Assembly: GCA_963707275.1 (NCBI GenBank)
Contig: CAVPPH010000007.1
Span: 1-34,468 of the forward strand
Source of the DNA: JACKBK01 sp963707275
GTDB lineage: Bacteria > Chloroflexota > Anaerolineae > JAAEKA01
Direction of reading: 5' to 3'
DNA length: 34,468 bases
Below are positions 9,517 through 18,008 of the stretch, piece by piece. Under the pieces are notes generated by a model. That model did not search any database. It worked only from the letters and a program-made list of their open reading frames with translations, and had not been told where the DNA came from. How positions within the stretch are numbered: position 1 is the first letter of the stretch; the number at the start of each line of letters is the position of its first letter. The translations under genes were made by a program, and so were the position numbers.

Positions 9517-10785
9517 TCACGCGGCAGGCTGGGAGCCTTGAGGCGACGGTGTCCGTGTGCCTTCCGCCCAACGCATCAGTGCCAGCGCGCCCAGTCCCAG
9601 CACGGTAAAGCCCAGCACCAGCGGTGTGACCGTGCCGTTGTAGGCCTGGCCAACCACCAGGCCCAGCGGTGTTGCCAACAAGGTCGAGAACGAGCCGACC
9701 ACTGCCGCGCCCATGCCTGCGAGGTGGCCGACCGGTTCCATGGCCATGGCGTTCATATTGCCAAAGAGAAGCCCGACACAGAAGAAGGTGGGCAGCAAAT
9801 AGCCCATGAACAGCCACAGTGAGGGCTGTCCGCCAGTGAATGTGACAACACCCAGGAAAACAACCGACAACCCGCACAACGTGTAGAGAGCGATCCGCGA
9901 CAGGGTGCGCATGCCGTAGCGCATGACCAGTCGCCCGTTGGTAAACGACGCTATGCCGATTGCGATCGCGTTGACGGCAAAGATCAACGGAAAAAGCGTC
10001 CCCAACCCGTACTGAAACTGGAAGACCTGCTGCGCCGAGCTCAGGTACCCCTGGAACGCGCCCGCGATCAGTCCGGCCATGAGCGTGTAGCCCAGCGTCA
10101 CCCGGCTGCTCAGCACCTCGCGCAGCCCGCGGCCAATGCGCCCTGCCGACAGCGGCACACGGCGCGCCGCGGCAAGGGTCTCGGGCTGGCGTAGCGCAAA
10201 CCAGGACAGCGAGATCACACCCAGGAGGAACAGGACAACAAAAATCGCGCGCCATGCGGCGACCAGAAGGATGGCCTGACCGAAACTGGGAGCGACGATC
10301 GGCACCAGGATGAAGACGACCGAGATGAAGGACATCACCTGGGCCATGGAGCGGCCTTCATACTGGTCGCGGATCAGCGCCAGGGAAACGCTGCGCGGCG
10401 CAGCTACGCCGATACCTTGCAGGAGTCGTCCCAGCAGCAGCATCGGGTAAGTGACTGCGAAGATCGACAACAAGGTGCCGATGAAGAAGACCGCATAGCC
10501 CAGGTAGATAGCCGGCTTGCGCCCGATGCTATCCGACAGCGGGCCGTAGACCAGTTGGCCGACCGCCAGTCCCAGGAATATCATGGTGACAATCAACTGG
10601 CTGGCGTTCTCACTCTGCGCGCCCAGATCGCCGCCGATGGTGGACAGCGCAGGCAACATCATGTCGATGGTCATGGCGACCAGCGACATCATCAGCGCCA
10701 TCATGGCCACGAACTCGCCGAAGCGCAGTTTGGTCAAAGGTCTTTTTGGCACGGGTACTGATTGTCCTGTTCTGAAATCCTGCAA
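9517..10785 (-). CDS. MFS drug-resistance transporter, Bcr/CflA type
   Basis: About 422 residues with twelve predicted membrane helices. The loop 2-3 motif GPLSDSIGRKPAI and the motif C-like segment PIVAPSFGQ near helix 5 are those of DHA1-family proton-driven exporters such as Bcr. It likely exports toxic compounds from the cytoplasm. The start is uncertain: TTG 10785 gives the full frame, and GTG 10752 is an alternative nearer the first helix. Intact, and part of the redox operon. Confidence 0.85.
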   Translation of the reverse strand: MQDFRTGQSVPVPKRPLTKLRFGEFVAMMALMMSLVAMTIDMMLPALSTIGGDLGAQSENASQLIVTMIFLGLAVGQLVYGPLSDSIGRKPAIYLGYAVFFIGTLLSIFAVTYPMLLLGRLLQGIGVAAPRSVSLALIRDQYEGRSMAQVMSFISVVFILVPIVAPSFGQAILLVAAWRAIFVVLFLLGVISLSWFALRQPETLAAARRVPLSAGRIGRGLREVLSSRVTLGYTLMAGLIAGAFQGYLSSAQQVFQFQYGLGTLFPLIFAVNAIAIGIASFTNGRLVMRYGMRTLSRIALYTLCGLSVVFLGVVTFTGGQPSLWLFMGYLLPTFFCVGLLFGNMNAMAMEPVGHLAGMGAAVVGSFSTLLATPLGLVVGQAYNGTVTPLVLGFTVLGLGALALMRWAEGTRTPSPQGSQPAA

Positions 10786-10842
10786 GCCGTTACCCGAACG
10801 ATTGTACCCGCATCCCTCCTATCCCCCCAATCGGACTCCTGG

Positions 10843-11325
10843 CTAACCGCCGGCCGCGATCTCCCTGCCCCACGCCTCAGCCCGTTCAAGTTCGCCTTCC
10901 AGCAGCGGGCCTTCGGTGCCAGCGACGTAGAAACCTGCCGGCGGCGCAGCCTCCTGCCCACCCTTCTTGGCCAACCCATCCGCAATTGGTTGGGCAGCAT
11001 AGCCGAATATGTCTACCAGCTTGAAAAAGACGCCGCTGGAGCCGATCTCCTCCTCGGTCAGCCGGGTATCGAACGCCGCAATCCTGACGCCTTGCAGTCC
11101 ATCGCGGGGAATACTTTTCAGGAAGTTCTTGGTTGCCGGGGTCGATCTGAACTTCTGCGTCGGTGAGCCAACGACCAGCACATCCAGCCCGGCCAGGCTT
11201 TCCACGCGCGCGTCAGCAATCTGACTCACCGTAACGTCATCCGGGTCGCCCAATCCGCGGCCAATTGCCTCGGCGATCAGGGCGGTGTTGCCGTACTGCG
11301 AATTGTAGATAACCATTGCTTTCAT
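10843..11325 (-). CDS. Flavodoxin-domain protein (copy B)
   Basis: 160 residues with the FMN phosphate-binding loop YNSQYGNTALIAEAI at the N-terminus and the SPTQKF segment in the second flavin loop. The start ATG 11325 has GGAGGA 7 bases upstream. A protoporphyrinogen-oxidase-like or simple electron-transfer role is possible. It is a distant paralogue of the flavodoxin at 12499-12966: both keep the order 'G(N)T', 'SPT.K', 'AAFDT' and the end 'GPL.EGELERA.AW', so the pair looks like an old duplication within the operon. Confidence 0.85.
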   Translation of the reverse strand: MKAMVIYNSQYGNTALIAEAIGRGLGDPDDVTVSQIADARVESLAGLDVLVVGSPTQKFRSTPATKNFLKSIPRDGLQGVRIAAFDTRLTEEEIGSSGVFFKLVDIFGYAAQPIADGLAKKGGQEAAPPAGFYVAGTEGPLLEGELERAEAWGREIAAGG

Positions 11326-11369
11326 TGTTGATCCTCCGTGCATGAACTCTCATGTCGCTTGCCCGCTAC

Positions 11370-12134
11370 TCACGACCGGCGACCTACCGTCAACAGCTTG
11401 ATACCGATCAGAATGTACCAGACGAACAGAAACAGACCGGACAGCGAGGGCGGTATGGCGCGAACCGCGGGCGGCAGCGTCCACGTCAGGAAATAGACCA
11501 GCATAAACCCGTGGGCCAGGATGCCGAAGACGGCAGTTGCCTTGCCAAACACGTTGCTGCGCAGCATGACAACCGCGATGATCAGCCCGGCCACGGTAAC
11601 CAGAAGCAAGCCCGCGGTTACACCCGCTCCTGGGAAGACGGCGCCTGGATTGTGGATAGCCAGGAGCGCCTCAGCAGCAGCCAGGATCATGCTTGTTGGC
11701 AGATCGCTGCGCGTTGTGGCTTGACGCACGCTGAGGGCCAGCATGGCAAACGCCTGGTTGGAAGCCAGGTAGATGGCCATGCCCGCCACGCCAAAGGCAG
11801 CCGCTATCAGCATCGCGCCGCGGTTGACCTGCCGCAACGCGGCGTACAGCCCCAGGTAGATCAGCGCCACCAACACGTAGTTCATTAGATCGAACACGCC
11901 GAACATGGTCAGCCCCACCAGCGGATCGCTCTGAAACAACGCGAGCCAATCGGATGCGCTGAACGACTCGATGGTTGGCCCGCTGCGGAAGACGCCCAGG
12001 TTGCGCAAAAGCACGTATTCGGCGCCCATATTTCGCCGAAATCCCATGGCTGCCAGCAGCGCCGCGATACCGCCAACGATCTGGAGACTGTTCCAGGTCC
12101 GGTCGGTCGCCGGCGTGGTTGTTGACTGACTCAT
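11370..12134 (-). CDS. Polytopic membrane protein, DUF4386-like
   Basis: 254 residues from ATG 12134, which overlaps the previous stop by ATGA. About six hydrophobic helices: around IVGGIAALLAA, LMNYVLVALIYLGLY, GAMLIAAAFGVAGMAIY, then GVTAGLLLVTVAGLIIAVV, AVFGILAHGFMLVYF and SGLFLFVWYILIGI. The overall pattern is like DUF4386 proteins. No catalytic motif seen; function unknown. Confidence 0.65.
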   Translation of the reverse strand: MSQSTTTPATDRTWNSLQIVGGIAALLAAMGFRRNMGAEYVLLRNLGVFRSGPTIESFSASDWLALFQSDPLVGLTMFGVFDLMNYVLVALIYLGLYAALRQVNRGAMLIAAAFGVAGMAIYLASNQAFAMLALSVRQATTRSDLPTSMILAAAEALLAIHNPGAVFPGAGVTAGLLLVTVAGLIIAVVMLRSNVFGKATAVFGILAHGFMLVYFLTWTLPPAVRAIPPSLSGLFLFVWYILIGIKLLTVGRRS

Positions 12135-12502
12135 GGCAGCATCAGGACGGTCGCGGCGGCGCAAACTACGGTCAAAAATGGAGTCACGCGATGAAGTACC
12201 AGCGCAACCCTGGGAGTAGGCTTTTCAGTGCTGGCCAATCCGCCCGAGAGGATGGCAGTCACAAAGAAGACGCCTGCAAGCAATGCAGCAGCCAGAGCAG
12301 CCGTTTCCAGCGGCTGTGCACTGTTGGCGCGGTAGACGGTGAGCACGAAGATGACGAGCACGGCCAGCGACAGAAGCTTGTGCGTGGTCAGAACCAGGCC
12401 GCTGAACGGCTTGCCCGAACGGCGCAACCGAAAGCCGAGTATGAAGACAAGGATGAACAACAGGACCGCTGCCACTAGCGGCACTGGATCAACAGACATC
12501 AT
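12131..12502 (-). CDS. Small integral membrane protein, four helices
   Basis: About 123 residues with four hydrophobic segments: VAAVLLFILVFILGF, LSLAVLVIFVLTVY, LAAALLAGVFFVTAIL and FLTVVCAAATVLML. Two adjacent ATGs (12502, 12499) follow GGAGG. The first overlaps the upstream flavodoxin stop and the second has the better spacing. A conserved-looking His is in TTHKLLSL and another in VLHRVTPF; a haem- or quinone-linked role with the flavodoxins is possible but only a guess. Confidence 0.65.
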   Translation of the reverse strand: MMSVDPVPLVAAVLLFILVFILGFRLRRSGKPFSGLVLTTHKLLSLAVLVIFVLTVYRANSAQPLETAALAAALLAGVFFVTAILSGGLASTEKPTPRVALVLHRVTPFLTVVCAAATVLMLP

Positions 12503-12966
12503 ATCCTCCCTTCCACCAATGCGGTCCGGATGCCTGTGGCCCACGCCTTCGCCCGCTCGAGTTCGCCCTCCTCCAGCGGCCCTTCGCGACCGGTGACGAT
12601 GAAGGTCTCGGGCGCAGCGATGCGCTTGCCGCCCAGCTTGCGCAGCTTGCCATCAAGCTTCTTAGCCGCGGTGAAGCGCGCCATGAAGTTGCTCATCTGG
12701 TACGACGTATCAAAGGCGGCCACCTGAGCGCCGCGGAACGTGCCCTTCGGCAGCGCGTCCAGCGCAGTTTTCACTTCCGCGGGAAGTTTCATTTTGTGCG
12801 TTGGGCTGCCTGCGACGACCAGTTCCTTGCCCGCCAACGCCGCAGCGTCGATCTGGTCGATTCTGACAGCGCGGACTGTTCCGTCTCCCGCCAGGCCATC
12901 AGCGATGGCTTCTGCCACCATCTGCGTGTTACCAAACCTGGAAAAGAAGATCACTGACGCTCGCAC
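12499..12966 (-). CDS. Flavodoxin-domain protein (copy A)
   Basis: 155 residues. FMN-binding loop FFSRFGNTQMVAEAIADGL, second loop AGSPTHKMKL. It starts at GTG 12966 behind GGAGGAAC, a good spacing that decides the start. It ends inside the ATG of the next gene. It is likely a soluble one- or two-electron carrier for other enzymes of the operon. Confidence 0.85.
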   Translation of the reverse strand: MRASVIFFSRFGNTQMVAEAIADGLAGDGTVRAVRIDQIDAAALAGKELVVAGSPTHKMKLPAEVKTALDALPKGTFRGAQVAAFDTSYQMSNFMARFTAAKKLDGKLRKLGGKRIAAPETFIVTGREGPLEEGELERAKAWATGIRTALVEGRI

Positions 12967-13002
12967 TTGTTCCTCCAGAACCAGCGATTAGCGCGCTTGC
13001 TG

Positions 13003-13629
13003 CTAATCCTGCTGCGGCTGGCGCACCATGGTCCACAGCTTGAGGGGATGACCTGGCAGTTCCTCGGCGGTGACGACGGCGAAGCCTCGTTTCTCGTAGA
13101 ACGCGACGTTGCTCTCGGTCTCCGTCTCGAGGTAGCAGGGCGTCGCAGCGGCATCTGCCTGCTGCAAGACGGGCTGCAACAGGGCGCTGCCGACGCCCTT
13201 GCCCTGGCTGGTCGGGCTGACGCCGATGATCGTGAGATACCAGAACGGCCCCTGCATGGTCCGCCGGCGAAGCTTGTCGATGTAGTCGACCAGGCTCAAC
13301 ATACGCTCGCGCGCCTCCTTCGGAAACGCCATGACGGCGCGCTGCAAGGGGAAGCCGGTGCGCAGCGCCTGCCAGAAGCTGAATTCAGTTTGGCCTGGCC
13401 GCAACCAACAGGCCACGCCGGTCAAGTCTGGCGTGGTGTACACCTCCCCGTAACGCAGGCTGGAGGTGATCAACGCCTCTGCCAAGCGGGCGGTATAGCG
13501 CAAACGGTCGTCGATCGCGGGAAACACGAAAGTGTACACGGGATCGTCGCGGAAGGCCTGCGCCAGCGTCTCGGCCGCCCGGCGCTTAGCCGCGGGATCG
13601 AGCGGGATGACAGTAGCTGGTGAACTCAT
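13003..13629 (-). CDS. GNAT-family N-acetyltransferase
   Basis: 208 residues, intact. The acetyl-CoA pyrophosphate-binding motif is SQGKGVGSALLQ (Q-x-x-G-x-G), preceded by the beta-4 strand WYLTIIGVSP and followed by CYLETETESNVAFYEKRGF, the usual GNAT end. The start ATG 13629 overlaps the stop of the upstream nitroreductase remnant (ATGA). Substrate unknown; it heads the surviving redox/detoxification operon. Confidence 0.88.
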   Translation of the reverse strand: MSSPATVIPLDPAAKRRAAETLAQAFRDDPVYTFVFPAIDDRLRYTARLAEALITSSLRYGEVYTTPDLTGVACWLRPGQTEFSFWQALRTGFPLQRAVMAFPKEARERMLSLVDYIDKLRRRTMQGPFWYLTIIGVSPTSQGKGVGSALLQPVLQQADAAATPCYLETETESNVAFYEKRGFAVVTAEELPGHPLKLWTMVRQPQQD

Positions 13630-13787
13630 TGGATGATCTCCTGTAGCTGCCTTGCTGCTTCAACGCGGAACACAGGATAGCCTGCTGCCATGCGCACGCG
13701 GTTAGCGTCCTCGCTCGCCATCGACACCAGGTAGCGCTCGCCGTCCATCACCGTCATCACCAATGGCCATCCGTTTCCTCTGCTGTC
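13626..13787 (-). pseudogene. Remnant of a deazaflavin-dependent nitroreductase-like gene
   Basis: Only about 53 residues remain. The reading frame starts immediately after the amylase stop, in the same frame, and shows GNGWPLVMTVMDGERYLVSM then ASEDANRVR, which matches the middle of F420/deazaflavin-type nitroreductases ('DGERYLVS...GEDANWVRN'). The end VEAARQLQEIIQ is degenerate, and its TGA overlaps the GNAT start. It has no N-terminal half and no start with a ribosome-binding site, so it looks like the broken edge of an older gene joined to the amylase by a rearrangement. Confidence 0.55.
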
Positions 13788-15468
13788 CTATTGAACCTGG
13801 CTCAATTGCAGTATGACTCCATGCTGCGCCTGGATCGCATCCAGCGCCGCGAAGTCGCTGAAGCCGCCCTCTGCATCGACCGTCAGGTCGGCCAGTGTCG
13901 CACCGGTGATAACGTCCTGCACAGTGTACAGGCCAGCCGCCAGTTCGCTCTCGGGAAGCGAGAACCGGCAGTCTTTCTGCACTCGGGATGAGAAGTTCAG
14001 CAGCACAAGGACATTGTCTGCTTCCCGCACATCACCGGCCGGAGCGTGGCGCAGATAGCCGGTGACCGGCTTGCACGAGCTTTGCAGCGTCACCAGGCCA
14101 CCGCGGCGAAGTGCGACATGCTCGTTGCGCAGGTGAATGAGCTGACGATAGTGGCTGACCAGTGAGGCAGGATCGGCTGACTGGCCCTCGACATTGCTGT
14201 TTTCGTAGCCCTGGTTGATCGGCTCCCACGGCTCACCGACGGTAAAACCGGCGTTGGCGCCGTCGCTCCACTGCATCGGTGTACGGATCAACTCATCAGG
14301 CTTTGCGCCTGTCATGCCGATTTCCTCGCCGTAGTAGATGAAAGGCACACCAGGCAAAGTCAGCAACACCGTCGCCGCAAGCCGCGCCTTCCGCATATCG
14401 TTGCCAAGCTGGTTCATCACCCGGTTCTGGTCGTGGTTGGTCAGAAAGGTCGCGAACTGGCCCGGTGGATATGTGTCCAGAACGAGTCTGAAGTGTGCTG
14501 ACAAAGGCAGACGGGTTCTCGGCATTCACGCTGCCCAGGATGGCGTCGGCCAGGGCGAACTCAAACGCGATGTCTACCTCATCGTTGGTGACGTAAGGCG
14601 CCACCTCGACCGAAGCGTCCCAGATTTCGCCTACGGTCAACGTCTGGGGATCCACCTGATCGATGAAGTCGTCCCATTGGACCAACCACTGGTGGGTTTC
14701 CTGGGTGCCAATGTACTGGTCGCCCTTTTCGATCAGGTGTCGCACTGCGTCGAGCCTGAAGCCATCTACCCCCATTTCCTCCAGCCAGAAACGCGCCACC
14801 TCATACATCTCAGCGGTGACTGAAGGATTGCGGAAATTGAGATCGGGCATTCCTTCCCAGAAGATGCCGTGATAATACTCGTCGTTCAAGGGGAACCAAA
14901 CTGGCTCGCCCCACGGGGTTCGATGACCGGGGTCGTCGCTGCGCCAGACATACCAACTGCGCCGGGCCGAGTTGGGATCGCCGGCCGCTTCCAGGAACCA
15001 CGGATGCTGGCTGGAGGTGTGGTTGAGCATCAGGTCCACGATCACGTGAATGCCGCGCCCGTGCGCCTCGTCGATCAGCCGGCGGAAGTCCTCGTTGGTG
15101 CCGTAGTCCGCCTCGACGGTGTAGTAGTCGGTGGCGTCGTAGCCGTGGTAGCTGGGCGATTGCACAATCGGCATCAGCCAGACGCCGGTCACACCCAGGT
15201 CACCGGTGGTTGCGGGATCGCCGTCGTTGAGATAGTCCAACTTCTCGATCAACCCGTCCAGGTCGCCGTTTCCGTCGCCGTCGCTGTCAAAAAAGCTGCG
15301 CACGAACACCTCGTAGAACACGGCGTCGTCCCACCAGTTGGGCGACGCAACCGGGGCCGAGTGCGCGCCAAGGCCGGACGGCGCAGGCGAACAACCGGCC
15401 AGCAGGCTGGTAGCCACCACCAAACCCGCTGCAACCAGAGAAATCCACCTCACGTTGATGGCTTTCAT
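13788..15468 (-). CDS. Lipoprotein alpha-amylase / alpha-glucosidase, GH13 (one frame break)
   Basis: About 560 residues. The signal peptide ends in the lipobox LLAGCSP, so the enzyme is tethered outside the cell. The (beta/alpha)8 barrel motifs are present in order: calcium-binding DSDGDGNGDLDG, region I DLMLNH, region II GFRLDAVRH (nucleophile Asp), region III GEIWD (acid/base Glu) and region IV FLTNHDQNR (transition-state Asp). A C-terminal beta domain follows. The frame breaks near 14490: coding CTTCAGACTCGTTCTG needs one base removed to join STLQ to LVLDTYPPGQF. Start ATG 15468 with AGAGG upstream. It likely releases sugars from alpha-glucans. Confidence 0.88.
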
Positions 15469-15646
15469 GATCAGGCCTCTATGTTTGAACGGCCGGCTCA
15501 GGGCGTACCGGCGCACCTTGCGTTTGTGGTTCGCCGCTGCCAAGGCAGTAGACCGCCAGACCGTCGTGAACAACAACCTCAGGCTGTGCTTGCATGATCT
15601 TTCAGCAACAAGGACCTGCTCGTGAACCCTACCGTCAGGCGCATGA

Positions 15647-15703
15647 ATATACTGGTACGTTACCCATTGCCCGCAGCGCTTCGCGTTGGCGAAACCAGTA
15701 TAT
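15647..15703. promoter_or_regulatory. 10-bp inverted repeat upstream of the amylase gene
   Basis: ATATACTGGT (15647-15656) is the exact reverse complement of ACCAGTATAT (15694-15703), 37 bases apart. It lies about 180 bases upstream of the amylase start. Read on the minus strand each arm holds a TATAC/TATAT -10-like hexamer, so these may be paired promoter or operator half-sites. Elsewhere in the 15469-15892 gap I see only a short stem near 15827-15865 and no gene. Confidence 0.45.
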
Positions 15704-15892
15704 CATGACAACGCTGGTGACGGATATGACCGGAATCATAGTGACCCGGCTGTTCACGCGGTATTAGCGTTCGCTGGCTTGGCTGCCATCAACTGAACGG
15801 CACGTTTCCCGCTCCATCGTCTGGAGCCGGCTTGTGCTCCCCCGCATATCGTCTCCGGGAATCGGTTGTGAGTTCGGTTGCTGTCTGCGCCG

Positions 15893-16564
15893 CTACCCCA
15901 CGTCGTCCTCGTCCCCGGTGTCGATCAACTGCCCGGTAATGGCGTAGATGGCGCGCTCGCAGATGTTGGTGGCGCGGTCGGCGGTCCGCTCCAGATTGTG
16001 GGCCGCCATCAGCAGCAGGTTGGCCTGGCGGATCTTGCTCACGTCCTGAAACAGCAGGGTAATCAACTCAGCGTAGATCTGATCGTGCAGTGCGTCAACC
16101 GCTTCGTCGTCCGCGATCACCGCGCGCGCCAGATCGATGTCGCGCTGGACGAAGGATTCCATGGCGCGGTGGATCATCATCTGGCCGAGCTCAGCCATGC
16201 GCGGGATGTCGATCAACGGCTTCATCAGCGGCTCGTCGCCAATGCGGATGTTGACGCGGCTCATTCCTTTGGCATAGTCGCCGATTCGCTCCAGCTCGTT
16301 GGCGATGAAAAGCGTGGCCGCCAGCCGGCGCATATCGCCAGCCATGGGCTGCTGGGTCGCGATCAGGGTCAGCGCCTCAGCTTCGATGGCATAGCGGCGA
16401 CTGTCGATCTCCTTGTCGCGCTTGAGCAGCCGCCGGCTGGCGGCGATATCGCGCCGTTTGAGGTTCTCCACCGATTCCAGCAGCGCCTCTTCCACCATGC
16501 TGCTGAGGGCCAGCACATCTTCCTGCAAGCGGTCCAGTTGTAGGTCAAACGATTCTCTTGTCAT
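15893..16564 (-). CDS. phoU: Phosphate-specific transport accessory protein PhoU
   Basis: 223 residues, the usual PhoU length, intact. Two three-helix repeats carry the metal-binding motif E/DxxxD in ANELERIGDYAKG and AHNLERTADRATNICE. It represses the PhoR kinase when phosphate is plentiful by linking it to the Pst transporter. It starts at ATG 16564 (MTRESFDLQ); longer in-frame starts run back into arsC. It is the last gene of the pst operon, 17 bases after arsC. Confidence 0.95.
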   Translation of the reverse strand: MTRESFDLQLDRLQEDVLALSSMVEEALLESVENLKRRDIAASRRLLKRDKEIDSRRYAIEAEALTLIATQQPMAGDMRRLAATLFIANELERIGDYAKGMSRVNIRIGDEPLMKPLIDIPRMAELGQMMIHRAMESFVQRDIDLARAVIADDEAVDALHDQIYAELITLLFQDVSKIRQANLLLMAAHNLERTADRATNICERAIYAITGQLIDTGDEDDVG

Positions 16565-16581
16565 CGAGGATTTCCCTTGGA

Positions 16582-17001
16582 TTATTGCGTCGCCAGAAAC
16601 GGCAGTAGCCATTCCCGTATTTCGTCCCGGACACGCCGGAACACCAGCAGCTGCTCCGCCTCTGAACCCTCGGCCCTGGCCGGGTCCTGAAACGAATGAT
16701 GGACAACGCGCCCCTGCCCCAGCCACAGCGGGCAGTTCTCAGCCGCATCGTCGCACACCGTGATCACCAGGTCGAGGGGCAGCGCCCGGAACTCGTCGGC
16801 GTTTTTCGATCGCCCAGCGCTTATGTCAATGTCCAGCTCAGCCATCGCGGCCACGGCCAACGGATGGACATACCCCGAAGGCTGCGTGCCCGCCGAGACA
16901 GCCTGCCAGGTGTCGCCCAGAAAATGATTGACCAGCCCCTCGGCCATCTGGCTGCGACAGGAGTTGCCGGTACAGAGAAAGAGTACGGTTTTGTTTGTCA
17001 T
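16582..17001 (-). CDS. arsC: Arsenate reductase / low-molecular-weight phosphatase family
   Basis: 139 residues. The P-loop CTGNSCRS (CX5R) is at the N-terminus. The second redox pair lies in VCDDAAENCP, as in the thioredoxin-coupled ArsC of Bacillus type, which uses three cysteines to reduce arsenate to arsenite. It starts at ATG 17001 behind GGAGACACCT. Placement between pstB and phoU suggests protection against arsenate taken up by the phosphate transporter. The presence of all three cysteines argues against a plain tyrosine phosphatase. Confidence 0.85.
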   Translation of the reverse strand: MTNKTVLFLCTGNSCRSQMAEGLVNHFLGDTWQAVSAGTQPSGYVHPLAVAAMAELDIDISAGRSKNADEFRALPLDLVITVCDDAAENCPLWLGQGRVVHHSFQDPARAEGSEAEQLLVFRRVRDEIREWLLPFLATQ

Positions 17002-17007
17002 AGGTGT

Positions 17008-17091
17008 CTCCGTGATCGGTGATCGGTGATCGGTGATCGGCAATTGGACTGCTGCCCTCTGCCCTCTGACTGTTTACTGATTACTGATTAC
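17008..17091 (-). repeat. Twelve in-phase heptamers between pstB and arsC
   Basis: Read on the minus strand from 17091, the spacer is a run of 7-base units without interruption. Two GTAATCA and one GTAAACA are followed by changing units (GTCAGAG, GGCAGAG, GGCAGCA, GTCCAAT, TGCCGAT), then three CACCGAT and a CACGGAG. It fills almost the whole gap and ends 6 bases before the arsC start, so its last unit supplies the ribosome-binding site. This resembles the short tandem heptamer repeats known from cyanobacteria. Confidence 0.8.
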
Positions 17092-17101
17092 CGGTTAATG
17101 C

Positions 17102-17896
17102 TCACCCAAACCGCCCGGTGATGTAATCTTCAGTCACCTGGCTCTTCGGGCTGGTGAACATCTCCTTGGTCACGCCGAACTCCTCCAGATAGCCGGTGCG
17201 ATCCTCGTGACCGTGAAAAAGGCGGTGAAATCGGAGACGCGCGCCGCCTGCTGCATGTTGTGCGTGACGATGATGATGGTGTAGCTGCTGGACCAGTTCT
17301 CGCATCAACTCCTCGATGCGCAGGGTCGCGATCGGGTCCAGCGCCGAACAGGGCTCGTCCATCAGGATGATGTCAGGCTGGATGGCGATGGTGCGGGCGA
17401 TGCAGAGGCGCTGCTGCTGGCCGCCCGACAGCGAGTAGCCGCTTTGCTTGAGCTTGTCCTTCACCTCGTCCCACAGGGCTGCGCCGCGCAGCGCCTCTTC
17501 CACCAGATCGTCCATGTTGCCCTTGTAGCCGTTGATCTTGGCGCCCCAGGCGATGTTCTCGTAGATGCTCTTGGGAAAGGGTTGGGCTTCTGAAACACCA
17601 TGCCGATGCGCCGCCGCACCTCGACCGGGTCGACGTCCGCGTCATAGAGGTTCTTGCCGTGGAAGTGGACAATGCCCTCGGTGCGCGCCACCGGGATCAG
17701 GTCGTTCATGCGATTGAACGAACGCAGCACCGTGCTCTTGCCGCAGCCTGACGGCCCGATCAGCGCAGTGATCTTGCGCGGCTGCACGATTCAGGTCGAT
17801 GTTGCGCACAGCCTGGAAATCGCCGTAGAAGACGTTCAGGTCATTGGCCTCGATGGCATGTGTGCCATTGTAACCGTTGTTTCCGTTGGTTGCCAT
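17102..17896 (-). CDS. pstB: Phosphate ABC transporter ATPase PstB (four frame breaks)
   Basis: Cytoplasmic ATPase of the importer. All motifs are present: Walker A GPSGCGKST, Q-loop VFQKPNPFP, signature LSGGQQQRL, Walker B IILMDEPCSALDP, H-loop VTHNM, and the PstB-specific end TEDYITGRFG. The frame must be changed near 17790 (coding CTGAATCGTG, one extra base), 17580 (one C missing from a run), 17285 and 17215. Start ATG 17896 (MATNGNNG) has a weak ribosome-binding site. The total matches the usual length of about 260 residues, so the gene is probably whole in the organism. Confidence 0.88.
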
Positions 17897-18008
17897 ATTA
17901 GTTCTACCGTTTCTCATGCCTGTTGCGTCACTCCCCGGAGGCGGAGTCTACTGTTGGTGAAGAGTGGATTCTCGCGCGCAGGCGTGACGGGTGAGTAGTT
18001 ACCTGCTT

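Noticed and set aside
16582..17001. Low-molecular-weight protein tyrosine phosphatase
   Set aside because: The CX5R loop fits both, but the paired cysteines in VCDDAAENCP fit the arsenate reductase relay.
17001..17100. CRISPR-like array
   Set aside because: Units are 7 bases with no spacers and change gradually, so this is a heptamer tandem repeat.
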